64,000 nucleotides of DNA. Origin: Streptomyces bikiniensis (lineage in GTDB: Bacteria; Actinomycetota; Actinomycetes; Streptomycetales; Streptomycetaceae). Where the stretch lies: the NCBI GenBank assembly GCA_000716465.1, contig JNWL01000039.1, forward strand, positions 5,205 through 69,204. The letters run 5' to 3'. Each line of letters starts with the position of its first letter. Within the stretch, counting starts at the first letter, position 1. The notes below the pieces were generated by a model. The model did no database searches. It was given only the letters and a program-made list of their open reading frames with translations, and was not told the origin of the DNA. Shown here piece after piece: positions 47,107 through 56,030 of the stretch. A program made the position numbers and the translations under genes.

Positions 47107-48510
47107 CTACTGCTCCGCGCCCTCCGGCGCCTTCGCGCGCCGCCCGCGCGGCAGGACCCGCAGCGCGTCGCCCATGTCCGCGACCTCCGTCACCTTCATG
47201 CCCGGCGGCACCCTCCCCGGGTCCGTCGGGACCAGCGCGTGCGTGAAGCCCAGGCGGTGCGCCTCCGCGAGGCGCCGCTGCACGCCCGTCACCCGCCGGA
47301 CCTCGCCCGCGAGCCCGACCTCCCCGATCGCCACCAGGTTCTTCGGCAGCGGGGTGTCGCTCGCCGCGGAGGCGAGGGCGAGCGCGATCGCCAGGTCGGC
47401 GGCCGGCTCGGAGAGCTTCACGCCGCCCACGGTCGCGCTGTAGATGTCCCGCTTGCCGAGCGCGCTGATCCGCCCGCGCTGCTCCAGGACCGCCAGCATC
47501 ATCGACACCCGGGAGGTCTCCAGACCGGAGACGGTCCGGCGCGGGGAGGGGATCTGGGAGTCCACCGTCAGCGACTGCACCTCCGCGACCAGCGGCCGGC
47601 GCCCCTCCAGGGTGACCGTCAGACACGTGCCCGGCACGGCCACGTCGCGCCGGGTCAGGAAGAGCCCCGACGGGTCGGCGAGCCCCGTGATCCCCTCGTC
47701 GTGCAGCTCGAAGCAGCCGACCTCGTCCGTCGCCCCGTACCGGTTCTTCACGCCCCGCACCAGCCGCAGGCGCGCGTGCCGGTCGCCCTCGAAGCTCAGC
47801 ACCACGTCCACCAGGTGCTCCAGGAGCCGGGGGCCCGCGATGGCCCCGTCCTTGGTGACGTGGCCGACCAGGAGCGTCGACATCCCACGCTCCTTGGAGG
47901 CCCGGATCAGCGCGCCCGCGACCTCGCGGACCTGCGCCATGCCGCCGGGCGCGCCGTCGATCTCGGGCGAGGCCACGGTCTGCACCGAGTCCAGGATCAG
48001 CAGCGACGGCTTCACCGCGTCCAGGTGCCCGAGGACCGCCGACAGGTCGGTCTCCGCCGCCAGGTACAGGTGGTCGTCGATCGCGCCGATCCGGTCGGCC
48101 CGCAGCCGGACCTGGCTCGCGGACTCCTCGCCCGTCACGTACAGCGTGCGGTGCTCGTCGCTCGCCGCCTTCGCCGCCACGTCGAGCAGCAGCGTCGACT
48201 TGCCGACGCCCGGCTCGCCCGCGAGCAGCACCACGGCACCGGGCACGAGCCCCCCGCCGAGGACCCGGTCCAGCTCGTCGACGCCGGTCGAGCGGGCGGT
48301 CGCCTGCCGGCCGTCGACCTGCCCGATGGGAAGCGCGGCGGTGGAGACCCGGCCCGCGGCGGTCGTCCGGACCGCGGGCGCGCCGTACTCCTCCACCGTC
48401 CCCCAGGCCTGGCACTCGGGGCAGCGGCCGAGCCACTTGGCCGTCTGCCAGCCGCACTCGGTGCAGCGGTAGGACGGACGCTCCTTGGCGGATTTCGTAC
48501 GGGCAGCCAT
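47107..48510 (-). CDS. radA: DNA repair protein RadA (Sms)
   Basis: This 467-residue RecA-like ATPase helps branch migration in recombination. It has an N-terminal zinc finger (C16, C19, C30, C33 in YRCTECGWQTAKWLGRCPEC), Walker A GEPGVGKST (98-106), Walker B LLILDSVQT, the KNRYGATDE motif of the family (KNRFG) and a C-terminal Lon-like domain (ALASAASDTPLPKNLVAIGEVGLAGEVRRV in parts). I chose the ATG at 48510; the open frame runs beyond it. Its 3' end abuts the minisatellite. In other bacteria RadA can inhibit DisA, which fits the linkage here. Confidence 0.96.
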   Translation of the reverse strand: MAARTKSAKERPSYRCTECGWQTAKWLGRCPECQAWGTVEEYGAPAVRTTAAGRVSTAALPIGQVDGRQATARSTGVDELDRVLGGGLVPGAVVLLAGEPGVGKSTLLLDVAAKAASDEHRTLYVTGEESASQVRLRADRIGAIDDHLYLAAETDLSAVLGHLDAVKPSLLILDSVQTVASPEIDGAPGGMAQVREVAGALIRASKERGMSTLLVGHVTKDGAIAGPRLLEHLVDVVLSFEGDRHARLRLVRGVKNRYGATDEVGCFELHDEGITGLADPSGLFLTRRDVAVPGTCLTVTLEGRRPLVAEVQSLTVDSQIPSPRRTVSGLETSRVSMMLAVLEQRGRISALGKRDIYSATVGGVKLSEPAADLAIALALASAASDTPLPKNLVAIGEVGLAGEVRRVTGVQRRLAEAHRLGFTHALVPTDPGRVPPGMKVTEVADMGDALRVLPRGRRAKAPEGAEQ

Positions 48511-48675
48511 GCGCCCCACCGTAGCCGCCGCCACCGACAACGGGCCCCGGCCCCGCGACCGGAGCCCGCACAACCCGTCCACCCGGCGCCGGGTACCCGT
48601 CCTCTTTCGAGCGATACCTTCACCCGTAGGGATGAGAAGTGCGCGACCGGTACGAAGAACGCCCCCGCTCCTGCC

Positions 48676-48681
48676 TACGGT
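48676..48681 (+). promoter_or_regulatory. Leaderless -10 element for the BACON fusion gene
   Basis: TACGGT lies 6 nt before the GTG start at 48688. The gap to the divergent radA start is 177 bp, so both genes have room for promoters. Confidence 0.55.
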
Positions 48682-48687
48682 CGCCCA

Positions 48688-50484
48688 GTGACGAGCAGCA
48701 GGCTGGAAACCCCCGCACGCACCACCGGCGCACACCGGGCGCACCGCACCACGGACCAGGGACCGCGCACGCTCGGCCGCCGGCCCCCCGCCCGCTACGA
48801 GGCCGCCCTCGACGGCCTCTTCACGTACTGCCTCTCCGTGCTCTGCGACCACGACACGGCCACCGCCGTCCTCGGCGACGTCCTCGCCGCGGCCGAGCGC
48901 CACCGGGGCCGCTGCCCCTCCGACGAGGACGGCCGCACCGCCTGGCTGTACGCCCTCGCCCGCTGGGCCTGCCTGCGCACCCTCGGCGAGCAGCGCCGCA
49001 AGCGCCAGGGCGCCCACACCGGCCGCCCCGCCGTCACCCCGCCCGAGCCGCCCCGGGTCTCCGCCGGGACCGCCGAGCGGCACCGCGCCGAACTCGCCCT
49101 CCTCGCCTGGCCCGAGGCGGCCGGCACCACCCCCGCGCAGCGCGAGGCCCTGGAGCTCGCCGTCCGCCACGGCCTCAACCACCGCCAGGTCGCCGCCGTC
49201 CTCTCCCTCGACCCGCTCGCCGCCCGCGAGCTCCTGGCCACCGCCGGCTGCGAGGTCGAACGCACCCGGGCCGCCCTCGCCGTCGTCGAGACCGGCAGCT
49301 GCCCCACCGTCGCCCGGCTCACCGGCGACCGGCAGGTGCTCCTCTCGGCCACCCTGCGCGCCGAGCTCGTCCGGCACGTGGACGACTGCCCCCGCTGCCG
49401 CCGCGCCGCCGAGCGCGTGGGCGCCGCCGGGCCCTGGCCCGGCACCGGGGCCCTCCCCCCGGACCGGCTGCCGCTGGTCGAGGCGCCCCGGGCCGCCGCG
49501 TACATGGCGATGCTGCACGTGCCCCGCGCGCGTGCCGGCGCCCCGCGCTTCGCGCCCACCGGCTTCCCCGTGGACCCGAAGGACCACACGGCCCGCCGCG
49601 ACCGGATGCGGGCCCGCGCGGTGACCACCACCGTCGTCGCGGCCGTGGTCGCCGCCCCCGTCCTCGCCCTGTGGACCTCCTACCGGGGCACCACCGACGC
49701 CACCCATGACGGGGGCCGGGTCAGCGCGCGCGAGACGGACGACGGGACCGGCCCGGACGGGCGCCCCCACGACCGGTACGAGAACGCGGGCAGCGCCCGC
49801 GCCACCCCCGAGCCCCGCTTCACCCGGGGCAGCCGCGCGCCCGACGTCTCCGTCGAGGTGGTCAGCCCCGGCGGCCCCACCGGCCCCGGAACGCCCCCGA
49901 AGCCCGGAGAGGCCGCCCCCGGCTGGGTCACGGTCGCCGCGCGCGGCCACGGCGACCTGACCCTCCTGACGCTGACCGCCGGCGGCGGCTCGCCCGTCGC
50001 CTGGTCGCTGTGGACGGACGCGCCCTGGATCTACGTGAGCCGCGCCTCGGGCATCCTCCGCCCCGGCGAGCGGGTCACCGTCGAGGTCCGCGTCGACCAC
50101 GGGCGCGAACCCGGGGGAGCGTGGAGCGCCCGGGTCGGGGTGAACCCCTCGGGCGCGGTGGTGCGCATCGCCGGGATCAACCGCACCGGGCAGGGCGGCG
50201 TCTTCCACCCGGCCCCGGGCGTCCCCCGGCCGCCGAAGCCGGTGCCGCCCCCGCCGGCCACCACGGAGCCGACCACCCCGCCCACGGCCCCGCCGCCGAC
50301 GACGGAGGAACCGCCGCCGACCACTCCGCCCCCGACGACGGAGGAACCGCCGGCGACGACCCCGCCGCCCGCGACGGAGGAGCCGACCACCCCGCCGCCG
50401 ACGACGGAGGAGCCCCCGCCGACGCCCACGGACCCCGGCACGACCCCGCCGCCGGAGACGGAGGAACCGCCCCCGGCCTCCTGA
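48688..50484 (+). CDS. Transmembrane fusion: sigma-like N-terminus, anti-sigma zinc motif, BACON domain
   Basis: This 598-residue protein is modular. Residues 38-200 resemble an ECF sigma factor ([20 protein letters not shown] as region 2; [20 protein letters not shown] as the region 4 HTH). Residues 226-242 ([18 protein letters not shown]230, C234, C237) match a zinc anti-sigma motif. A membrane helix spans 311-330. The outside part has a BACON-like beta domain (about 425-500) and a Pro/Thr/Glu repeat tail ([11 protein letters not shown]). The domain roles are read by pattern and need testing. It is divergent from radA. Confidence 0.8.
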   Translation: MTSSRLETPARTTGAHRAHRTTDQGPRTLGRRPPARYEAALDGLFTYCLSVLCDHDTATAVLGDVLAAAERHRGRCPSDEDGRTAWLYALARWACLRTLGEQRRKRQGAHTGRPAVTPPEPPRVSAGTAERHRAELALLAWPEAAGTTPAQREALELAVRHGLNHRQVAAVLSLDPLAARELLATAGCEVERTRAALAVVETGSCPTVARLTGDRQVLLSATLRAELVRHVDDCPRCRRAAERVGAAGPWPGTGALPPDRLPLVEAPRAAAYMAMLHVPRARAGAPRFAPTGFPVDPKDHTARRDRMRARAVTTTVVAAVVAAPVLALWTSYRGTTDATHDGGRVSARETDDGTGPDGRPHDRYENAGSARATPEPRFTRGSRAPDVSVEVVSPGGPTGPGTPPKPGEAAPGWVTVAARGHGDLTLLTLTAGGGSPVAWSLWTDAPWIYVSRASGILRPGERVTVEVRVDHGREPGGAWSARVGVNPSGAVVRIAGINRTGQGGVFHPAPGVPRPPKPVPPPPATTEPTTPPTAPPPTTEEPPPTTPPPTTEEPPATTPPPATEEPTTPPPTTEEPPPTPTDPGTTPPPETEEPPPAS

Positions 50485-50488
50485 GGGC

Positions 50489-51355
50489 TCAGACCCCCGG
50501 CCGCGGCGGGTCCGCCGGGTGCGGGGCCACAAGGGGCAGCTGCGAGGCGAGCCGGGCCTCGCACAGGCCGGCGAGGACCCCGTACGCCTCCTCGCCCATC
50601 ATCTCGGTGAGCTCGGGCCGGTACGTGACGTAGACCGGCTCCCCGGCGCCGTGCGCCGAGGTGGCCGAGGTGCACCACCAGTGCAGGTCGTGGCCGCCCG
50701 GGCCCCAGCCCCGGCGGTCGTACTCCCCGATCGACACCTGGAGCACCCGGGTGTCGTCGGGCCGGTCGATCCAGTCGTACGTCCGGCGCACCGGCAGCTG
50801 CCAGCACACGTCCGGCTTGGTCTCCAGCGGCTCCCGGCCCTCCTTCAGGGCCAGGATGTGCAGCGAGCAGCCCATGCCGCCCGCGAACCCGGGACGGTTC
50901 TGGAAGATGCAGGAGCCCTCCCAGCGGCGGGTCTGCCGGTCGCCGTCCTCGTCGAGCTGCGTCCAGCCCGTCTCCGTACCGACGTCGTGGAACTGCCACA
51001 GCTCCGGCGTGAGCCGGGCCACGTGCTCCGCGACCCGCTTCTCGTCGTCCTCGTCGGAGAAGTGCGCGCCCAGCGTGCAGCAGCCGTCGTCGGCCCGGCC
51101 CGCCTGGATGCCCCGGCAGCCGCTGCCGAAGACGCACGTCCAGCGCGAGGTCAGCCAGGTCAGGTCGCAGCGGAAGACCTGCTCCTCGTCGGCCGGGTCG
51201 GGGAACTCGACCCACGCGCGCGCGAAGTCCAGCCCCTTCTCGTCCGGTTCCACGTCCTTGCCCCGTTTCCCGGCGCCCTTGACCGCCCTGGCGGCGCTCA
51301 CGTCCACCGCACGGGCACTGTCTTTGTCCTGCTTCGCCTTTTTCGTCTTTGGCAC
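50489..51355 (-). CDS. Cys-rich protein of unknown function (DUF3109/YkgJ-like)
   Basis: This 288-residue protein has a Lys-rich N-terminus ([19 protein letters not shown]) and a Cys-rich core: [60 protein letters not shown] and KPDVCWQLP. Cys in the pattern C, C, CC, C, C, C suggests a metal or Fe-S site, as in the YkgJ/DUF3109 groups; the match is by appearance. The GTG at 51355 was chosen because the N-terminus is compact. It is divergent from Ppx/GppA with 40 nt between starts. Confidence 0.78.
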   Translation of the reverse strand: MPKTKKAKQDKDSARAVDVSAARAVKGAGKRGKDVEPDEKGLDFARAWVEFPDPADEEQVFRCDLTWLTSRWTCVFGSGCRGIQAGRADDGCCTLGAHFSDEDDEKRVAEHVARLTPELWQFHDVGTETGWTQLDEDGDRQTRRWEGSCIFQNRPGFAGGMGCSLHILALKEGREPLETKPDVCWQLPVRRTYDWIDRPDDTRVLQVSIGEYDRRGWGPGGHDLHWWCTSATSAHGAGEPVYVTYRPELTEMMGEEAYGVLAGLCEARLASQLPLVAPHPADPPRPGV

Positions 51356-51382
51356 GCTCTCCAGCGTATGCGGCGCGCGCAG

Positions 51383-51388
51383 TAGCGT
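51383..51388 (+). promoter_or_regulatory. Leaderless -10 element for the Ppx/GppA gene
   Basis: TAGCGT lies 7 nt before the ATG at 51396, within a 40-bp divergent gap shared with the Cys-rich protein gene. Confidence 0.5.
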
Positions 51389-51395
51389 TCCGCCC

Positions 51396-52328
51396 ATGAG
51401 ACTCGGAGTCCTCGACGTCGGTTCGAACACGGTGCACCTCCTGGTGGTGGACGCGCACCCCGGCGCCCGCCCCCTGCCCGCCCACTCCCACAAGGCGGAA
51501 CTGCGCCTCGCCGAACTCCTCGACGCGCGGGGCGCGATCGCCCCCGACGGCGTCGAACGGCTCGTCGCGACCGTCCGGGACGCGCTCCACGCCGCCGAGG
51601 ACAAGGGCTGCGAGGAGGTGCTGCCGTTCGCGACCTCCGCCGTCCGCGAGGCCGTCAACGCCGACGCCGTCCTGGCCCGGGTCAAGGACGAGACCGGCAT
51701 CGACCTCCAGGTCCTCACCGGCGAGGAGGAGGCCCGCCTCACCTTCCTCGCCGCCCGCCGCTGGTTCGGCTGGTCCGCCGGGAAGCTCCTCCTCCTCGAC
51801 ATCGGCGGCGGTTCCCTCGAAGTCGCGTACGGCATCGACGAGGACCCCGACGCGGCCGTCTCCCTGCCGCTCGGCGCGGGCCGGCTCACCGCCGGCTGGC
51901 TGCCGGGCGACCCGGCCGACGGCGCCGACGTGAAGGCGCTGCGCCGCCACGTGCGCGCGCAGATCGCCCGTACGGTCGGCGAGTTCAGCCGCTTCGGGCC
52001 CCCGGACCACGTCGTCGCCACCTCCAAGACCTTCAAGCAGCTGGCCAGGATCGCCGGGGCGCCCGGTTCGAGCGAGGGCCTCCACGTCCAGCGCGTCCTG
52101 ACCCGCAGGTCCCTGGAGGAGTGGGTGCCGCGCCTGGCCGGGATGACCGTCGTCGAGCGCGCTGCCCTGCCGGGCGTCTCGGAGGGCCGCGCCGCCCAGC
52201 TCCTCGCGGGCGCGCTCGTCGCGGAGGGCGCGATGGACCTCCTCGGCGTCGAGGAGCTGGAGATCTGCCCCTGGGCCCTGCGCGAGGGCGTCATCCTGCG
52301 CCGCCTGGACCACCTGCCGGAGGAGTAG
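51396..52328 (+). CDS. Ppx/GppA phosphatase family protein
   Basis: This 310-residue ASKHA-fold protein has [18 protein letters not shown] (phosphate 1), [36 protein letters not shown] (phosphate 2) and a C-terminal [29 protein letters not shown] end. Family members are exopolyphosphatases or pppGpp phosphohydrolases; the short form without the C-terminal domain is typical of actinobacteria. It may act in the stringent response or in polyphosphate turnover. The ATG is 7 nt after TAGCGT. Confidence 0.92.
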   Translation: MRLGVLDVGSNTVHLLVVDAHPGARPLPAHSHKAELRLAELLDARGAIAPDGVERLVATVRDALHAAEDKGCEEVLPFATSAVREAVNADAVLARVKDETGIDLQVLTGEEEARLTFLAARRWFGWSAGKLLLLDIGGGSLEVAYGIDEDPDAAVSLPLGAGRLTAGWLPGDPADGADVKALRRHVRAQIARTVGEFSRFGPPDHVVATSKTFKQLARIAGAPGSSEGLHVQRVLTRRSLEEWVPRLAGMTVVERAALPGVSEGRAAQLLAGALVAEGAMDLLGVEELEICPWALREGVILRRLDHLPEE

Positions 52329-52409
52329 CGGGGAGCGCGGGACCCCTTCGCGCCCCCGCGACGGGCCCGGCGTGACCGGAACCACCCTCCGGCGCCCCGG
52401 CCCGCCCCG

Positions 52410-52415
52410 TACCCT
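52410..52415 (+). promoter_or_regulatory. Leaderless -10 element for the TIM-barrel isomerase gene
   Basis: TACCCT lies 6 nt before the GTG at 52422. No leader is possible. Confidence 0.55.
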
Positions 52416-52421
52416 GTCTGC

Positions 52422-53258
52422 GTGGCAGAACCAGTGGTGCGCGTCCCGGATGCGAAGGTCGCCCTGTCGACGGCCTCGGTCTATCCGGAGTCGACGGCGA
52501 CGGCCTTCGAGGTCGCCGCGCGCCTCGGCTACGACGGCGTCGAGGTCATGGTGTGGACCGACCCCGTCAGCCAGGACGTCGAGGCCCTGCGCCGGCTCTC
52601 GGACCACCACCGGGTGCCGATCCTGGCCGTCCACGCCCCCTGCCTCCTCATCACCCAGCGCGTCTGGTCCACCGACCCGTGGGTCAAGCTCCGGCGGGCC
52701 CGGGCGGCGGCCGAGAAGCTCGGCGCCTCCACGGTCGTCGTGCACCCGCCGTTCCGCTGGCAGCGCCAGTACGCCCGCGACTTCGTGAGCGGCATCTGGC
52801 GGATGGCGGACGAGACCGACGTGCGGTTCGCGGTCGAGAACATGTACCCGTGGCGGTACAAGGACCGCGAGATGCTCGCGTACGCCCCCGAGTGGGACGT
52901 CACCAAGGACGACTACCGGCACTTCACCGTCGACCTCTCGCACACCGCGACCGCCCGCACCGACGCCCTCGCCATGATCGACCGCATGGGCGACCGGCTC
53001 GGCCACGTGCACCTCGCCGACGGCCGGGGGTCCGCCAAGGACGAGCACCTGGTCCCGGGGCGCGGCACCCAGCCCTGCGCCGAGCTCCTGGAGCGGCTGG
53101 CGGCCACCGGCTTCGACGGGCACGTCGTCATCGAGGTCAACACCCGCCGCGCGATGTCGGCCGCCGAGCGCGAGGCGGACCTCGCGGAGGCCCTGGCCTT
53201 CACCCGGCTCCACCTCGCCTCCGCCGCCGGCCGCCCCTCCCGGGCCCCGCGCCCGTGA
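52422..53258 (+). CDS. Sugar phosphate isomerase/epimerase-like TIM-barrel protein
   Basis: This 278-residue protein has the AP-endonuclease-2 TIM-barrel pattern: [63 protein letters not shown] (Glu), [11 protein letters not shown] (Asp/His), GHVHLADG and [11 protein letters not shown] (Glu). The metal-binding set of the family is therefore complete. The substrate is unknown. It follows Ppx/GppA on the same strand with 93 nt between them and has its own leaderless promoter. Confidence 0.88.
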   Translation: MAEPVVRVPDAKVALSTASVYPESTATAFEVAARLGYDGVEVMVWTDPVSQDVEALRRLSDHHRVPILAVHAPCLLITQRVWSTDPWVKLRRARAAAEKLGASTVVVHPPFRWQRQYARDFVSGIWRMADETDVRFAVENMYPWRYKDREMLAYAPEWDVTKDDYRHFTVDLSHTATARTDALAMIDRMGDRLGHVHLADGRGSAKDEHLVPGRGTQPCAELLERLAATGFDGHVVIEVNTRRAMSAAEREADLAEALAFTRLHLASAAGRPSRAPRP

Positions 53259-53268
53259 CGGGACCGGA

Positions 53269-53925
53269 GTGCCGGTGACCGGGCCCGGCCAGGACCCCGA
53301 GGCCGGACGGGACCCGGCGGACCCCGCCCCCCGCCGCCGCGGCCGCCCCTCCCGTACCGCCGGGGAGAGCGGCCCGGGCGCCCGCGCCCGCATCCTGGAG
53401 GCGGCCCGCGACCAGTTCGCCGAGCGCGGCTACGACAAGGCCTCGGTGCGCGGCATCGCCCGCGCGGCCGGGGTGGACCCGGCCCTCGTGCACCACTACT
53501 TCGGGTCGAAGGACGAGGTCTTCGCCGCCGCCGTCGAGGTCTCCTTCGAGCCCGCGACCGTCGTCCCGGCGATCGTCTCCGGCCCCCGCGACGGCATCGG
53601 CGAGCGCCTCGCCCGCTTCTTCATCGGGGTCTGGGAGAACCCGGCCAGCCGCGCCCCGCTCCTCGCGATCGTGCGCTCCGCCCTCACCCACGAGGCGGCG
53701 GCCGCGGTCCTGCGGACCTTCGTGCTGCGGCGGCTCCTGGAGCGGATCGCCGCCGAGCTCGACGTGCCGGATCCGAAGTTCCGCGCGGAGCTGGCCGCCT
53801 CGCACATGATCGGGATCGTGATCCTGCGGTACGCGATCCGGGTCGAGCCGCTGGCCTCCGCCGACCCGGAGGCGATCGTCGCCCAGGTGGCCCCGACCCT
53901 CCAGCGCTACCTGACCGAGAGCTGA
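53269..53925 (+). CDS. TetR/AcrR-family transcriptional regulator
   Basis: This 218-residue regulator has a Pro/Arg-rich N-terminal extension (about 35 residues), then a TetR HTH ([48 protein letters not shown] in overlapping helices) and a TetR_C-type ligand domain ([26 protein letters not shown]...). Its start is 10 nt after the isomerase stop, so they may be co-transcribed. Two GTGs (53269, 53275) are possible. Its 3' end is followed by an 18-bp tandem repeat. Confidence 0.9.
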   Translation: MPVTGPGQDPEAGRDPADPAPRRRGRPSRTAGESGPGARARILEAARDQFAERGYDKASVRGIARAAGVDPALVHHYFGSKDEVFAAAVEVSFEPATVVPAIVSGPRDGIGERLARFFIGVWENPASRAPLLAIVRSALTHEAAAAVLRTFVLRRLLERIAAELDVPDPKFRAELAASHMIGIVILRYAIRVEPLASADPEAIVAQVAPTLQRYLTES

Positions 53926-53945
53926 CGGGACCCGGCCCCGGACCG

Positions 53946-54048
53946 GACCCGGCGCCCGGACGGGACCCGGCGCCCGGACGGGACCCGGCGCCCGGACGGG
54001 ACCCGGCGCCCGGACGGGACCCGGCGCCCGGACGGGACCCGGCCTTGG
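53946..54048. repeat. Five 18-bp tandem repeats between the TetR gene and ilvD
   Basis: Near-identical 18-bp units (GACCCGGCGCCCGGACGG) begin at 53946, 53964, 53982, 54000 and 54018, with a partial copy at 54036. Related sequence precedes them from the TetR stop. The array lies 54 nt before the ilvD start, within its likely promoter or leader region. Confidence 0.9.
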
Positions 54049-54101
54049 TCCGGCGGCGTACGCTCGAAAGCAAGCACACCCGTCACGAGGAGCGAGCGAC
54101 G

Positions 54102-55955
54102 ATGCCCGAGCTGAGGTCCCGCACTGTCACCCACGGCCGCAACATGGCGGGCGCACGCGCCCTTATGCGCGCCTCCGGTGTACCCGGCGCGGACATCGGC
54201 CGGAAGCCGATCATCGCGGTCGCCAACTCCTTCACGGAGTTCGTCCCCGGCCACACCCACCTCCAGCCGGTCGGCCGGATCGTCTCCGAGGCCATCACGG
54301 CCGCCGGGGCCATCCCCCGCGAGTTCAACACCATCGCCGTGGACGACGGCATCGCGATGGGCCACGGCGGCATGCTCTACAGCCTGCCCTCCCGCGACCT
54401 GATCGCGGACAGCGTGGAGTACATGGTCGAGGCGCACTGCGCCGACGCCCTGATCTGCATCTCCAACTGCGACAAGATCACCCCCGGCATGCTGATGGCC
54501 GCCCTGCGCCTGAACATCCCGACGGTCTTCGTCTCCGGCGGCCCCATGGAGTCCGGCCGCGCCACCCTCGTCGACGGCACGGTCCGCACGCTCGACCTGG
54601 TCGACGCGATCTCCGACGCCGTGAACCCGAAGATCTCCGACGAGGACATCCTCCGCATCGAGGAGAACGCCTGCCCGACCTGCGGGTCCTGTTCCGGCAT
54701 GTTCACCGCCAACTCGATGAACTGCCTCACCGAGGCCATCGGCCTCTCCCTCCCCGGCAACGGCTCGGTCCTCGCCACCCACACCGCCCGCCGCGCCCTC
54801 TACGAGAACGCCGCCCGCACGGTCGTGGACATCACCCGCCGGTACTACGACGAGGACGACGCCTCCGTCCTGCCCCGCTCGATCGCGACCCGCGCCGCCT
54901 TCGAGAACGCCATGGCCCTCGACATCGCCATGGGCGGCTCCACCAACACGATCCTGCACCTGCTCGCCGCCGCCCAGGAGGCCGAGCTGGACTACGGCCT
55001 GACCGACATAGACGAGGTCTCGCGCCGCGTCCCCTGCCTGGCCAAGGTCGCCCCGAACGTCGCCAAGGACCGCACGTACTACATGGAGGACGTGCACCGC
55101 GCCGGCGGCATCCCCGCCATCCTCGGCGAGCTCTACCGCGCCGGCCTGCTCAACGAGGACGTCCACTCCGTCCACTCCCGCTCCATCAAGGAGTGGCTGG
55201 ACGCCTGGGACGTGCGCGGCGGCTCCCCCACCGAGGAGGCCGTCGAGCTGTGGCACGCGGCCCCCGGCTGCGTCCGCTCCGCCACCGCCTTCTCCCAGTC
55301 CGAGCGCTGGGAGGCCCTCGACACGGACGCGGCGAACGGCTGCATCCGCGACGCCGAGCACGCGTACTCCAAGGACGGCGGCCTCGCGGTCCTGCACGGC
55401 AACCTCGCCGCCGACGGCTGCGTCGTGAAGACGGCCGGCGTCGACGAGTCCATCTGGACCTTCGAGGGCCCGGCGGTCGTCTGCGAGTCGCAGGAGGAGG
55501 CCGTCGAGAAGATCCTCAACAAGCAGGTCAAGGACGGCGACGTGGTGGTCATCCGCTACGAGGGCCCGCGCGGCGGCCCCGGCATGCAGGAGATGCTCTA
55601 CCCGACCTCCTTCCTCAAGGGCCGGGGCCTGGGCAAGACCTGCGCCCTGGTCACCGACGGGCGCTTCTCCGGCGGCACCTCGGGCCTCTCCATCGGCCAC
55701 GCCTCCCCGGAGGCGGCCTCGGGCGGCACCATCGCCCTGGTCGAGGACGGCGACCGGGTCCGCATCGACATCCCGAACCGCTCGATCGACCTCCTCGTCG
55801 CCGACGACGTCCTCGCCGCCCGCCGCGAGGCCCTCGGCGGGGTGTACGCGCCGAGGAACCGCGAGCGCAAGGTCTCGGCGGCGCTGCGGGCGTACGCGGC
55901 GATGGCGACGAGCGCCGACAAGGGCGCGGTCCGCGACGTGACCAAGCTGGGCTGA
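54102..55955 (+). CDS. ilvD: Dihydroxy-acid dehydratase IlvD
   Basis: This 617-residue Fe-S enzyme dehydrates 2,3-dihydroxy-isovalerate and -methylvalerate in valine and isoleucine synthesis. Cluster and catalytic residues are visible: C123 and K125 in [11 protein letters not shown], and C191, C194, C197 in [40 protein letters not shown] and PNRSIDLLV mark the C-terminal domain. Length equals that of E. coli IlvD. GAGGAG precedes the ATG. No other ilv gene is adjacent. Confidence 0.97.
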   Translation: MPELRSRTVTHGRNMAGARALMRASGVPGADIGRKPIIAVANSFTEFVPGHTHLQPVGRIVSEAITAAGAIPREFNTIAVDDGIAMGHGGMLYSLPSRDLIADSVEYMVEAHCADALICISNCDKITPGMLMAALRLNIPTVFVSGGPMESGRATLVDGTVRTLDLVDAISDAVNPKISDEDILRIEENACPTCGSCSGMFTANSMNCLTEAIGLSLPGNGSVLATHTARRALYENAARTVVDITRRYYDEDDASVLPRSIATRAAFENAMALDIAMGGSTNTILHLLAAAQEAELDYGLTDIDEVSRRVPCLAKVAPNVAKDRTYYMEDVHRAGGIPAILGELYRAGLLNEDVHSVHSRSIKEWLDAWDVRGGSPTEEAVELWHAAPGCVRSATAFSQSERWEALDTDAANGCIRDAEHAYSKDGGLAVLHGNLAADGCVVKTAGVDESIWTFEGPAVVCESQEEAVEKILNKQVKDGDVVVIRYEGPRGGPGMQEMLYPTSFLKGRGLGKTCALVTDGRFSGGTSGLSIGHASPEAASGGTIALVEDGDRVRIDIPNRSIDLLVADDVLAARREALGGVYAPRNRERKVSAALRAYAAMATSADKGAVRDVTKLG

Positions 55956-55965
55956 TCCCGGAGCG

Positions 55966-56015
55966 GTACGGGGAGGGACCCGGAACTTTCCGAAGTTCCG
56001 GGCCCCTCCCCGTAC
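55966..56015. terminator. Long bidirectional terminator between ilvD and the kinase gene
   Basis: A 23-bp stem with one mismatch (55966-55988 with 55993-56015) and a 4-nt loop TCCG lie 10 nt after the ilvD stop and 15 nt past the stop of the convergent kinase gene. This is among the strongest hairpins in the window. Confidence 0.88.
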
Positions 56016-56030
56016 GTCCCCGCCGGGGGC

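Noticed and set aside
46351..50484. A 1,377-codon plus-strand frame through the minisatellite, antisense radA and the BACON gene
   Set aside because: Only the part from the GTG at 48688 has protein-like composition; upstream it is antisense radA and repeats without stops because of high GC.
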